DNA from: Chryseobacterium sp. MYb264
GTDB taxonomy: Bacteria; Bacteroidota; Bacteroidia; Flavobacteriales; Weeksellaceae
Direction: 5' to 3'
Assembly: GCF_035974275.1 (NCBI RefSeq)
Contig: NZ_CP142422.1
Location: forward strand, 2,666,001-2,730,000
Length of the DNA: 64,000 nt
Shown here: positions 53,651 to 62,083 of the stretch, piece by piece
Layout: the number at the start of each line of letters is the position of its first letter
Position numbering within the stretch: the stretch's first letter is position 1
Notes under the pieces: generated by a model
What the model was told of the DNA's origin: nothing
Databases searched by the model: none
Seen by the model: only the letters and a program-made list of their open reading frames with translations
Made by a program: the position numbers and the translations under genes

Positions 53651-55345
53651 ATGAACAGCGGAATTTTTAAAAGTTTTGACGGCAATGAAATTTTTTATCG
53701 CGAATGGAATTTTCAGCCTCAACAAAAAAATATCATCATGATCCATCGTGGTCATGAACATTCTGAAAGATTGAATGGTATCGCACAATCGCCACAATTT
53801 TCTAAATATAATATTTTTGCATTCGACCTTCGTGGTCACGGTCATACCAAAACCAAAACGTCTTCTATTTTTATGGATTACGTTCGCGATCTGGATGCTT
53901 TTTCGAAGTTTTTACAAACGAAATATGACGTAAAAATTTCAGATATTTTTATCTTAGCCAATAGTATTGGAGGTGTTGTCGCTTCGGCTTGGGCTCATGA
54001 TTTCGCACCACAAATTGCCGGAATGGCTTTATTGGCACCAGCTTTCAGGATTAATCTGATCGTTCCTCTGGCAAATGAGATGATTACTTTGGGAACTAAG
54101 CTGAAAAAAGGATTGATCATTAAAAGTTATGTGAAATCAAAAATGCTGACACACGATCCGGAACAGCAAAAAGCGTACGACACAGATCCGCTGATTACAA
54201 GATCAATTGATGCTGAATTGCTGATAGATTTGGCAAAAGCAGGAAAAAGATTGGTTCAAGATTCCGAAGCGATTGATACACCAACTGTGATTTTAGCGGC
54301 CGAAAAAGATCATGTGGTTTTTAATAAAGATCAGAAAATTTTTCATGATAAATTAGATACTGATTTAAAACATTATGAAGTTTTACCCAACTTTTTCCAC
54401 GGAATTTTATTTGATACCGGAAAAGAAATGGTGTATGATAAAATTGCAGATTTTGCAGAAAAATGTTTCCATACCCCCCCAAAACAGCCTTCCCTTTCAC
54501 CGGATCAATTTTCTGTGAAAGAATATCAGGATTTGCAGAATAATGTTGGAAACAACCTGAATTTCAAGTTTCAAAAGTTTTCGTTAAATAATATCGGAAA
54601 AATTAGTGACGGAATGGCGATTGGCCTGAAATACGGTTTCGATTCCGGAGCTTCGTTGGATTATGTGTATCATAATCAGCCAAGTGGAAAATTTGGTTTC
54701 GGAAAAATGATGGATAAAAATTATCTGGAAGCGATTGGATGGCGAGGAATCAGGATTAGAAAGCAACATTTAATTCAAATTTTAGAAGAAAAAATTCAAC
54801 AATTAAAACAGGAAGGTAGAGCTATTAAAATTCTTGATATTGCCGGAGGAACGGGAAATTATTTATTTGATATTAAAGAAAAATATCCCGAGACTGAAAT
54901 TGTTATCAACGAATTTGTACAGTCAAACATCGAAATTGGCGAAAAAGTAATCAAAGAAAAAAATTATCAAAATATTCGTTTTACTAACTTTGATTGTTTT
55001 CATCCTGCAACGTATCAGAAACTTAATTTTCAACCGAATATCACGATTGTTTCAGGGATTTTTGAACTTTTTGGAGATAACGAAATGGCAAGTAAAGCCG
55101 TTCAGGGAATTTCGTCAATTTCAGAGAAAAATTCTTTCGTAGTTTACACAGGGCAACCGTGGCATCCGCAGTTGAAAATGATTGCTTATGTTTTAAATAA
55201 TCATCAAAATAAAGACTGGATCATGAGAAGACGCTCGCAAAAAGAACTTGACAGAGTGTTTGCTTTTAATCATATTCAAAAAGAAAAAATGCTAATCGAT
55301 GATTTTGGAATTTTTACGGTTTCTTCTGGGAAGGTGAATGTGTAA
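53651..55345 (+). CDS. Alpha/beta hydrolase - class I methyltransferase fusion, YnbC-like
   Basis: 564 residues. The N-terminal about 280 are a lysophospholipase/monoacylglycerol-lipase-like hydrolase: IHRGHEHSERL, nucleophile elbow ANSIGG (Ser near 106), acid in AAEKDHVV, and His in FFHGIL. The C-terminal about 240 carry a SAM-binding motif ILDIAGGTGNYLFD near residue 393 and IVSGIFELF later. The same fusion and size occur in E. coli YnbC (about 585). It would hydrolyse an acyl ester and methylate a lipid or head group, but no substrate is established. It is the last gene of the SDR-YnbD-YnbC unit. Confidence 0.87.
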   Translation: MNSGIFKSFDGNEIFYREWNFQPQQKNIIMIHRGHEHSERLNGIAQSPQFSKYNIFAFDLRGHGHTKTKTSSIFMDYVRDLDAFSKFLQTKYDVKISDIFILANSIGGVVASAWAHDFAPQIAGMALLAPAFRINLIVPLANEMITLGTKLKKGLIIKSYVKSKMLTHDPEQQKAYDTDPLITRSIDAELLIDLAKAGKRLVQDSEAIDTPTVILAAEKDHVVFNKDQKIFHDKLDTDLKHYEVLPNFFHGILFDTGKEMVYDKIADFAEKCFHTPPKQPSLSPDQFSVKEYQDLQNNVGNNLNFKFQKFSLNNIGKISDGMAIGLKYGFDSGASLDYVYHNQPSGKFGFGKMMDKNYLEAIGWRGIRIRKQHLIQILEEKIQQLKQEGRAIKILDIAGGTGNYLFDIKEKYPETEIVINEFVQSNIEIGEKVIKEKNYQNIRFTNFDCFHPATYQKLNFQPNITIVSGIFELFGDNEMASKAVQGISSISEKNSFVVYTGQPWHPQLKMIAYVLNNHQNKDWIMRRRSQKELDRVFAFNHIQKEKMLIDDFGIFTVSSGKVNV

Positions 55346-55693
55346 AAATGGCCACGTATGAACGAATATTTTTCTTCTCGCAGATTTTGCAGATAACGCA
55401 GATTCTAAAAATTTAATATAAAGTATCGTCATTTGTGCATTCTTGGCTATAAAAATCGCATGTAAGGATAATTTCTTGACTATTTCATACTCAATCCCAA
55501 AAGCTTTTAAAACAACTTTTGAATCTTTTGCTGTTAAAACTTTCAAACACAAATACTAATTTTTTTTTTTCACAGATCGTATAATTAGCCTCTCGCAGAT
55601 TTTGCAGATAACGCAGATTTTTAAAATTTCATGCAAACAAAAAGGTTTTCAAAAAATTGAAAACCTTCTTCCTAAACCAAATTAATATGAAAA
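55346..55693. repeat. Intergenic region with two CGCAGATTTTGCAG repeats
   Basis: TCTCGCAGATTTTGCAGATA followed by ACGCAGATT occurs at 55376-55406 and again at 55591-55619. A related version lies in both tRNA-island repeats (about 13928-13960 and 21238-21270). No gene was seen in these 348 bp. Confidence 0.7.
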
Positions 55694-56266
55694 TTATTGC
55701 TTAATTAACTCAAAATATAAGTTAACGTCAACGTCTTTTGCTACACCTGCTCCCGTTGGATCATATTTGATGTTATAATCTAAACGGTTCACTTTAAATG
55801 TTGTCTGGAAACCAAGAATCTCTTTTCCCTGCTGATTTTTTGTAATTCCTCCGAATGTAACAGGAACTGTAATCTCTTTCGTTACGTCTTTGATTGTTAA
55901 TTTCCCCTTCAACAGATAAGCATTAGTTCTTTTATCCTTCGCTATAGAAGTACTTTCAAATTTCATTTCGCCGTATGCTCCTGCATCAAAAAAGTCTGCA
56001 CTTTTAAGGTGCTTATCTCTCATTTCAACGCCTGTATTGATTGAATTGGCGTCAGCTGTGAAATCGAAAGTTGCATTATCCAGCGTGTTTCCTTTGGTAA
56101 TCACTTTTCCTGTGAAAGTATCAAATCTCCCCTGCACGAAGCTGATCCCCATGTGCTTGATGTTGAAATTTACAGAAGAGTGCATCGGATCAACAATCCA
56201 GCTGTTTTGTGCAAAACTTACTGTGCTTAATAAAGCAAAAACGAAAGTTAAAAATATCTTTTTCAT
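55694..56266 (-). CDS. YceI family protein
   Basis: 190 residues from the ATG at 56266 (MKKIFLTFVFALLSTVSFAQ signal peptide); an upstream frame extension to 56296 is unlikely. The YceI lipocalin-like signature is plain: SWIVDPMHSSVNFNIKHMGI, then FTADANSINTGVEMRDKHLK and SADFFDAGAYGEMKFES. Family members bind isoprenoid or polyisoprenoid ligands in the periplasm and are often induced by stress, but the ligand here is unknown. Monocistronic by position. Confidence 0.93.
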   Translation of the reverse strand: MKKIFLTFVFALLSTVSFAQNSWIVDPMHSSVNFNIKHMGISFVQGRFDTFTGKVITKGNTLDNATFDFTADANSINTGVEMRDKHLKSADFFDAGAYGEMKFESTSIAKDKRTNAYLLKGKLTIKDVTKEITVPVTFGGITKNQQGKEILGFQTTFKVNRLDYNIKYDPTGAGVAKDVDVNLYFELIKQ

Positions 56267-56333
56267 TATATAAATAGTATTGTTTGAATGGTTCAAAGGT
56301 AAAACAAGCCTGAGAATCTCATCTTGATCTATG

Positions 56334-56732
56334 TTATTTTTTTGATTTTGTCATAATTATTTTTGAATACAACACATGATACAAATAGATAATAAAAAAA
56401 GTAATCGCAGAATTTATATAAATGAATAAACTGAAGACATTTACTTCTTTAGTTCCAAAAGGATTAAAACCTGATAACATTAAACAAATCAGATAAATAA
56501 TTTCAAACAAAACTGCAATTCTTGAAATAGAATAGTAACTCTTTTTAAATATCATAACTGTTATAAAAGCAACTACAGAAACAAGACAACATTCTATAAG
56601 GATTAAAAAAAGATGCATCCCAAAGCTTCCATCATGGATATTGAGTAAGTATAAAACTAATATGCTTAATAAAAAATTAATAAAGGTCATCAACACAAAA
56701 ACCTGAGCACTTTTAAGTAAAATATTTTTCAT
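56334..56732 (-). CDS. Small integral membrane protein, unknown
   Basis: 132 residues with four hydrophobic segments (about residues 10-32, 38-62, 70-90 and 98-122) and a basic C-terminus (SKIIMTKSKK). No family is recognised. It starts 45 bp from radA in the opposite direction and lies 67 bp from the YceI gene on the same strand, so it could be read together with yceI. Real gene by length, start codon and consistent membrane topology. Confidence 0.65.
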   Translation of the reverse strand: MKNILLKSAQVFVLMTFINFLLSILVLYLLNIHDGSFGMHLFLILIECCLVSVVAFITVMIFKKSYYSISRIAVLFEIIYLICLMLSGFNPFGTKEVNVFSLFIYINSAITFFIIYLYHVLYSKIIMTKSKK

Positions 56733-56777
56733 GCCTGAAAGTAAGAAAAATTCAAAAAAAATTTTGAACTTCGCGAT

Positions 56778-58127
56778 ATGGCAAAACTAAAAACAGCATA
56801 TTTCTGTCAAAACTGCGGAACCCAGTATCCACAATGGATGGGGCAATGTAAAAACTGTGGCGAATGGAATACTTTGGTGGAAGAAGTCGTGGAAAAAACG
56901 TCGTCTAAAACTCCGCCTTTCTCAAAAACGAAACAAAATGTCATCAACATTATTGAAGTTGAAACCAATGAAGAACCCAGAATAAAAACTCCTTCCGAGG
57001 AACTGAACCGGGTTTTAGGCGGCGGAATTGTCTTAGGCTCCGTAACGCTGATCGGCGGCGAACCGGGAATTGGGAAATCTACCCTTTTGCTTCAGCTGGC
57101 CTTGAAAATGAAGAAAAAAATCTTCTATGTTTCAGGGGAAGAAAGTGCTTCACAAATCAAAATGAGAGCCGACCGACTGACGGATGTTCAGAATCCCAAC
57201 TGTTTTCTTTTTACAGAAACCAATCTTGAAAAAATTCTTCACGAAGCGAAAAAGCTGGAACCTGATTTTGTCATTATCGATTCTATTCAGACCTTGCAGT
57301 CTCAGCTGATTGAAAGTTCTCCGGGAACGGTTTCCCAGATCAGAGAATGCTCCAACGAGATCATTAAATACGCCAAAGAAAACAGCGTTCCTGTATTTTT
57401 GGTAGGTCACATCACGAAAGACGGACAGATTGCCGGACCAAAAGTATTGGAACACATGGTAGATGTTGTTTTGAATTTTGATGGTGATAGAAACCACCTT
57501 TTCAGATTGCTGAGAGCCAATAAAAACCGTTTCGGATCGACTTCTGAGATTGGAATTTATGAGATGATCTCGCAGGGTCTAAAGGAAATCAGAAATCCTT
57601 CTGAAATTTTAATTACTAAAAAATTTGAAGAGCTTTCCGGAAACTCCGTTGCCGTAACTTTGGAAGGAAACCGACCTATGTTATTGGAAATTCAGGCATT
57701 GGTAAGTACGGCAGTTTACGGAACTCCGCAAAGAAGTTCTACCGGCTTTGATGCTAAAAGGCTGAATATGCTTTTGGCTGTTCTGGAAAAAAGAGCAGGT
57801 TTTCAGTTGGGTGCAAAAGACGTTTTCCTAAATATAACGGGAGGAATTAAAACCGATGATCCTGCACTGGACTTGGCGGTTGTAGCATCTATTCTTTCAT
57901 CTAATGAAGATATTGCAATTTCTGAGCATTATTGTTTTGCAGGAGAAATTGGACTGAGTGGAGAGATCCGTCCGATTGCACAGGCTGAACAGAGAATTAC
58001 CGAAGCTGAAAAATTAGGTTATGAGAAAATTTTCATTTCCAATTTAAATAAACTTCCGAAGAAAAAATTTGGAATAAAAATTGAGGAAGTCAGTAAGATT
58101 GAAGATTTTCACGACAGACTTTTTTAA
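56778..58127 (+). CDS. radA: DNA repair protein RadA
   Basis: 449 residues. The N-terminal four-cysteine zinc finger is FCQNCGTQYPQWMGQCKNCG. Walker A is GGEPGIGKSTL (about 94-104). The RadA-specific KNRFG motif appears in ANKNRFGSTSEIG. The C-terminal Lon-like domain ends near EVSKIEDFHDRLF. It is a RecA-related hexameric ATPase that drives branch migration of recombination intermediates. Full length. A methyltransferase gene begins 3 bp after its stop, so the next two genes are probably on the same transcript. Confidence 0.97.
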   Translation: MAKLKTAYFCQNCGTQYPQWMGQCKNCGEWNTLVEEVVEKTSSKTPPFSKTKQNVINIIEVETNEEPRIKTPSEELNRVLGGGIVLGSVTLIGGEPGIGKSTLLLQLALKMKKKIFYVSGEESASQIKMRADRLTDVQNPNCFLFTETNLEKILHEAKKLEPDFVIIDSIQTLQSQLIESSPGTVSQIRECSNEIIKYAKENSVPVFLVGHITKDGQIAGPKVLEHMVDVVLNFDGDRNHLFRLLRANKNRFGSTSEIGIYEMISQGLKEIRNPSEILITKKFEELSGNSVAVTLEGNRPMLLEIQALVSTAVYGTPQRSSTGFDAKRLNMLLAVLEKRAGFQLGAKDVFLNITGGIKTDDPALDLAVVASILSSNEDIAISEHYCFAGEIGLSGEIRPIAQAEQRITEAEKLGYEKIFISNLNKLPKKKFGIKIEEVSKIEDFHDRLF

Positions 58128-58130
58128 ACC

Positions 58131-58799
58131 ATGAAAAACAGCATTTTAGAATATTATAATCATCTCGCAAAAACCTATGACGAAAATCGTTTCGGAAATT
58201 CTTACGGGAAATATATTGATCAGCAGGAAAGAAAATTTTTAACTTCTTTTTTTCATGATAAAAAATATTCTAAAGTGCTGGATCTGGGTTGCGGAACCGG
58301 AAGATTATTAAATTTTGCCACTCACGGAACAGATTTCAGTGAGGAAATGCTTTCCGTAGCCCAACAAAAACATCCTGAAAAAATTATAGAAAGAGGAGAA
58401 ATCTCAGGAATTCCGTTTGAGGATACATTCGATTGTATTTTTTGTTTTCATGTGATCATGCATCAGAATAAGCAGGATACTATATCTTTTTTACATGAAT
58501 GTTATCGTAAATTAACCCATAACGGAACTTTAATTTTTGATTATCCTACCAAAGCGAGAAGTAAAAACATTTCTCCACAGGAAGACTGGCATGCAAACAA
58601 TAGTTTTACCCTTTCAGAAATTTCTGAGCTTTCAAAAGATCAGTTTACCATAAAAAATACAGCAGGAGTTTTACTATTTCCCATTCATCGGTTTCCGAAA
58701 AGTATACGAAAATATTTTTTACCGTTAGACGTATTTTTATGTAAAACGTTCCTTAAAAAGTACGTTTCTTATCACATTGTTGTTTTAGAAAAAATATGA
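58131..58799 (+). CDS. Class I SAM-dependent methyltransferase
   Basis: 222 residues. Motif I is VLDLGCGTGRLLNF (about 51-64). The fold continues with GTDFSEEMLSVAQQKHPEK (post-I acidic region) and FDCIFCFHVIMH (motif IV). The C-terminal region is rich in basic and aromatic residues. The substrate is unknown; the domain resembles the ubiquinone/menaquinone and small-molecule methyltransferase group. It starts 3 bp after radA, and its stop overlaps the VanW gene start by 4 bases (ATGA). Confidence 0.88.
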   Translation: MKNSILEYYNHLAKTYDENRFGNSYGKYIDQQERKFLTSFFHDKKYSKVLDLGCGTGRLLNFATHGTDFSEEMLSVAQQKHPEKIIERGEISGIPFEDTFDCIFCFHVIMHQNKQDTISFLHECYRKLTHNGTLIFDYPTKARSKNISPQEDWHANNSFTLSEISELSKDQFTIKNTAGVLLFPIHRFPKSIRKYFLPLDVFLCKTFLKKYVSYHIVVLEKI

Positions 58800-59503
58800 A
58801 ACAGCAACTGAAAAAATGGCTACCTCATCGTTGGAAACTGCAATTAAAACTGTTGCAGCGTTATTTTGACGAAAAGAAGAATCAATACGTTTACCCTAAA
58901 AATTATCTTTCAGAAAATATTGGTGAATACAGAATTGAGCTTCAACAAATTATTAAAAAAGGAAATTTTCATGAAAATAAAGTTCATAATCTAAAGATTG
59001 TTGGCAACAAGATCCATCACTTAGTTATTCAGCCGAATGAAGTTTTTTCTTTCTGGAAACTGATCGGCAAACCAAGTGAAAAAAATCATTTTAAAGAAGG
59101 AAGAAATTTAATTAATAATCATATTTCAAGTGATTTCGGAGGCGGAATTTGTCAGTTTTCCTCCATTTTATATTTTCTGGCGTTGCAATCTGGTTTGAAA
59201 ATCATTGAACGGTTTCCGCATTCTGTTGATATTTACAAAGAAAATGAACGCTTTACGCCTTTGGGTTCTGATTGTACAGTGGTTTACGGTTATAAAGATC
59301 TTCAGATTCAGAATTTGTTTTCTTTTCCGATTCAGTTGAAATGTGTTGTCAGTGATGATGAACTTCAGCTTCGTTTAATTTCTCAGAACAAAATTGAGAA
59401 GAATTTGATTCATTTTAATTATTCTGAAATTGAAAAAGGAGTTTGGGTTGAGACTTTTTGTAATGATAAAATTTTGTTCAAGAATTTTTATTTGAGATTT
59501 TAA
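58796..59503 (+). CDS. VanW family protein
   Basis: 235 residues. The VanW domain is well conserved: VIQPNEVFSFWKLIGKPSEK, then FKEGRNLI, SSDFGGGICQFSSILYFLAL and ERFPHSVDIYKENERFTPLG. VanW occurs in some glycopeptide-resistance clusters, but its biochemical role is unknown and most homologues are unrelated to resistance. No van genes lie nearby and no resistance function should be inferred. No signal peptide is visible, so it may be cytosolic. It is translationally coupled to the methyltransferase gene. Confidence 0.9.
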   Translation: MKQQLKKWLPHRWKLQLKLLQRYFDEKKNQYVYPKNYLSENIGEYRIELQQIIKKGNFHENKVHNLKIVGNKIHHLVIQPNEVFSFWKLIGKPSEKNHFKEGRNLINNHISSDFGGGICQFSSILYFLALQSGLKIIERFPHSVDIYKENERFTPLGSDCTVVYGYKDLQIQNLFSFPIQLKCVVSDDELQLRLISQNKIEKNLIHFNYSEIEKGVWVETFCNDKILFKNFYLRF

Positions 59504-59756
59504 ATCTTGTTTTTTCTGTTTTTTAATACTATGCTTAGATTCCTTCGGGATGAAAAACTTGATGTATAGATAGTAGGTATTTTTTCTACTTCTCGATACG
59601 ATTTTTTTCAAAAACCTACTCGAACTGACGGAATGTGTTTACTATAACGGGTTTTCAAAATTGAGATCGATTGATTTAAATTCAATTAAAAAAATCACTA
59701 AAGTTTGAAATAAATTATTTACATTTATTATACCAAATCATTAAACTTTAGTACAC

Positions 59757-61313
59757 ATGAAAACAAAATTTATTATCCTTGTGATTTGCTGCTTTAATGT
59801 ATTGTCAGCTCAAATCAATGTATTTCAAAATTCAGTAAACGAAGCAGGTTTAAATTCTAATCAAAAGATTACCAAAGAATTGGCTTCAAATTATCTTTCA
59901 ACGAAATATTACATTCAACCCGCTTTCAAATTAGATTCAGATTTGAAAATCAATCTTCCTAACAAGAAGCAGATCACGGCAAAATTTGAAAAATTGTTCA
60001 CCTACGGAAACAAAAGTGAATCGTATGTTTACTCCATTGAAAACGAACCTGAATCGGAATTAGTTTTATCAAAATATGATCATATTGTAACCGGAATGTA
60101 TGCTCCAGTTTCCGGAGAAAAAGTAATGTTTCACCAGACGAATGGAGACGTATTTGCTTTGTCGCTGGTAAGTGATCAGAAAATTTTAGATCAAGATTCC
60201 AGAGACGATTCTGTTTTAGATTCTACCCTTCCTGAATATGCTGGTAAAGCAAATACCAATGTTTGTCTTAGCACAACTCCGGTTTGCTCTGCTTCAAGAG
60301 TAGATGTGATGGTGGTGTATACTTCGGCGGCGAGAACGGCTTGGGGCGGCGTTTCGCAAAGTAACTCCTTTATTGCGACTGCAATTACCAATTTCAATAC
60401 TTCTCTTATTAATTCCGGAGTGTCGAATGTGAATATTAATCTGGTTTATTCAGGTGAAATTGCCTATACCGAACCAGGAAACATCAGTACAGATTTAACG
60501 AGATTAAGAACGAATAACGACGGATATATGGACAATGTTCATACCTTAAGAACCACTTACGGTGCCGATCTTGTGGCTTTGGTGACAGGAACACCGACGA
60601 ACACCTGCGGTTTGGGTTACGTGAATACAAGCCCGACCAATTATAGCGGTAGCAGCGGATTTTGTGTAAGCCTTTATAATTGCGCCGTTTCCAACTATTC
60701 TTTGGCTCATGAATTGGGTCACAATATGGGATTACAACATGACTGGTACGTGAATACAAGCACTTCGCCTTGTAGCCATCATCACGGATATGTAAACAGA
60801 ACAGCGATTAATCTGGGAACTTCAAGCACGTCTTCTCAACGTTGGAGAACGATTATGGCGTATAATGATGAATGTTCTTCCAAAGGGATCAGCTGTACAA
60901 GGGTTAACCGTTGGGCCAATCCTGCGGTGAATTATAATTCTGAACCTACAGGAATTGCCATTGGAAACACCAATCCGTCTAACGAAGCCTATGGTTTTGC
61001 CCGTTTTGCGTGTGTAGTTTCGAACTTTATGCCGGCGGTGGCTGCGGACGCTTTAGTCTTATCTACAAATGAACTTGCTAAAAATTCAAAAGGATTTACG
61101 ATCTATCCGAATCCGGCTAAAGAAATCATCAATATTTCGACTGCAGACGATAAAAAATATATGTTTACGATAGTTAATTCAGCGGGGCAGAACGTCATTA
61201 CTACTTCTGAAACGAGTATTAACATCAGAAATCTGAATTCAGGAGGTTATTTCCTGAACATTTATGATGAAAAAGGAAATCTGATAGAAAATAAAAAATT
61301 CATTGTTAAATAA
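59757..61313 (+). CDS. Secreted reprolysin-type zinc metalloprotease with type IX sorting domain
   Basis: 518 residues: signal peptide (MKTKFIILVICCFNVLSAQ), a pro-region to about residue 180, then a metzincin-like catalytic domain with the zinc site AHELGHNMGLQHD (about 319-331, HExxHxxxxxH pattern) and paired Cys residues. The C-terminal about 75 residues are a type A T9SS sorting domain (FTIYPNPAKEIINISTADD ... LIENKKFIVK), cut off during export by the type IX system. It should be released or attached on the cell surface and degrade extracellular protein. Monocistronic with its own terminator. Confidence 0.92.
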   Translation: MKTKFIILVICCFNVLSAQINVFQNSVNEAGLNSNQKITKELASNYLSTKYYIQPAFKLDSDLKINLPNKKQITAKFEKLFTYGNKSESYVYSIENEPESELVLSKYDHIVTGMYAPVSGEKVMFHQTNGDVFALSLVSDQKILDQDSRDDSVLDSTLPEYAGKANTNVCLSTTPVCSASRVDVMVVYTSAARTAWGGVSQSNSFIATAITNFNTSLINSGVSNVNINLVYSGEIAYTEPGNISTDLTRLRTNNDGYMDNVHTLRTTYGADLVALVTGTPTNTCGLGYVNTSPTNYSGSSGFCVSLYNCAVSNYSLAHELGHNMGLQHDWYVNTSTSPCSHHHGYVNRTAINLGTSSTSSQRWRTIMAYNDECSSKGISCTRVNRWANPAVNYNSEPTGIAIGNTNPSNEAYGFARFACVVSNFMPAVAADALVLSTNELAKNSKGFTIYPNPAKEIINISTADDKKYMFTIVNSAGQNVITTSETSINIRNLNSGGYFLNIYDEKGNLIENKKFIVK

Positions 61314-61335
61314 TTTTCATAACATTTTACTCATT

Positions 61336-61375
61336 AAATCCCCTGAATATACCTTAATTTGTTCAGGGGATTTTT
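61336..61375 (+). terminator. Terminator after the metalloprotease gene
   Basis: AAATCCCCTGAA pairs with TTCAGGGGATTT across a 14-base loop and is followed by T residues. Confidence 0.85.
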
Positions 61376-61399
61376 CAATTTTAAGCCTTATCTTGTGGT

Positions 61400-61993
61400 A
61401 TGAATTATTTAGCACATTCTTTTCTGACTTTCACAGACGGACAAATTGTTGGTCAGTTCCTGGAAGATTTTATAAAAAACAGAGATCGCTTTTCTTTTCC
61501 GAAAGATATTCAGGATGGTATTACACTACATCGTGCGATTGATACATTTACCGATTCTCATCCCGCCATTCATGAAGCGAAAAAAGTTTTTTCACCGCTG
61601 GTAAGATTGTATGCCGGGGCTTTTGTGGATGTTTCGATGGATTATTTTGTGGCAAATGATCTTAGTTTACATTCGTTGGCGGAATGGAAAGCCCATTCTT
61701 TAAAAGTATATCGAGTCTTGAATGAACATCAGCAATATCTTCCAGAAAATTTTAAAAATATGCTGATAAGAATGGAAGGTGATGACTGGCTGTATAATTA
61801 TCGTAATGACCGCGGCATAAAATTCAGCATGCAGAATGTGTTGAATAAGGCTAAATATTTAGAAAAAGATATTCCGGTTTTTGAGGCATTTTTAAACAAT
61901 AAAGATATTTTACAACAATGCTATGATGATTTCTTTCCTGATCTGCTGGATCATGCAAAAGGGGTAAATGCATTGCTTCAAATGGAAAATTAA
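61400..61993 (+). CDS. Acyl carrier protein phosphodiesterase-like protein (AcpH family)
   Basis: 197 residues. It follows the AcpH/DUF479 pattern: MNYLAHSFLTF at the N-terminus, IVGQFLEDFI, then GITLHRAIDTFTDSHPAI with the HR...D and D metal-ligand region, and VDVSMDYFVANDL. This is an HD-like all-helical metal-dependent hydrolase that can remove 4'-phosphopantetheine from ACP in E. coli. Length (193 in E. coli) fits. Whether ACP is the real substrate in this phylum is unproven. It lies alone after the protease terminator and is convergent with the tail-fibre gene. Confidence 0.88.
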   Translation: MNYLAHSFLTFTDGQIVGQFLEDFIKNRDRFSFPKDIQDGITLHRAIDTFTDSHPAIHEAKKVFSPLVRLYAGAFVDVSMDYFVANDLSLHSLAEWKAHSLKVYRVLNEHQQYLPENFKNMLIRMEGDDWLYNYRNDRGIKFSMQNVLNKAKYLEKDIPVFEAFLNNKDILQQCYDDFFPDLLDHAKGVNALLQMEN

Positions 61994-62003
61994 TTCCACA
62001 AAA

Positions 62004-62029
62004 AAAGCATCCACCGTGGTGAATGCTTT
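62004..62029 (-). terminator. Terminator of the tail-fibre-domain gene
   Basis: AAGCATCCACC pairs with GGTGAATGCTT with one mismatch. On the minus strand a run of seven T residues follows. Confidence 0.8.
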
Positions 62030-62083
62030 GGGAATATAGGAAATTTGTGTTATTAGAATTTTTGCCTGAATAGAGTAGATTAA

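Noticed and set aside
58796..59503. Glycopeptide-resistance role for the VanW protein
   Set aside because: No vanS/R/H/A/X/Y-type genes nearby; VanW-domain proteins are common outside resistance clusters.
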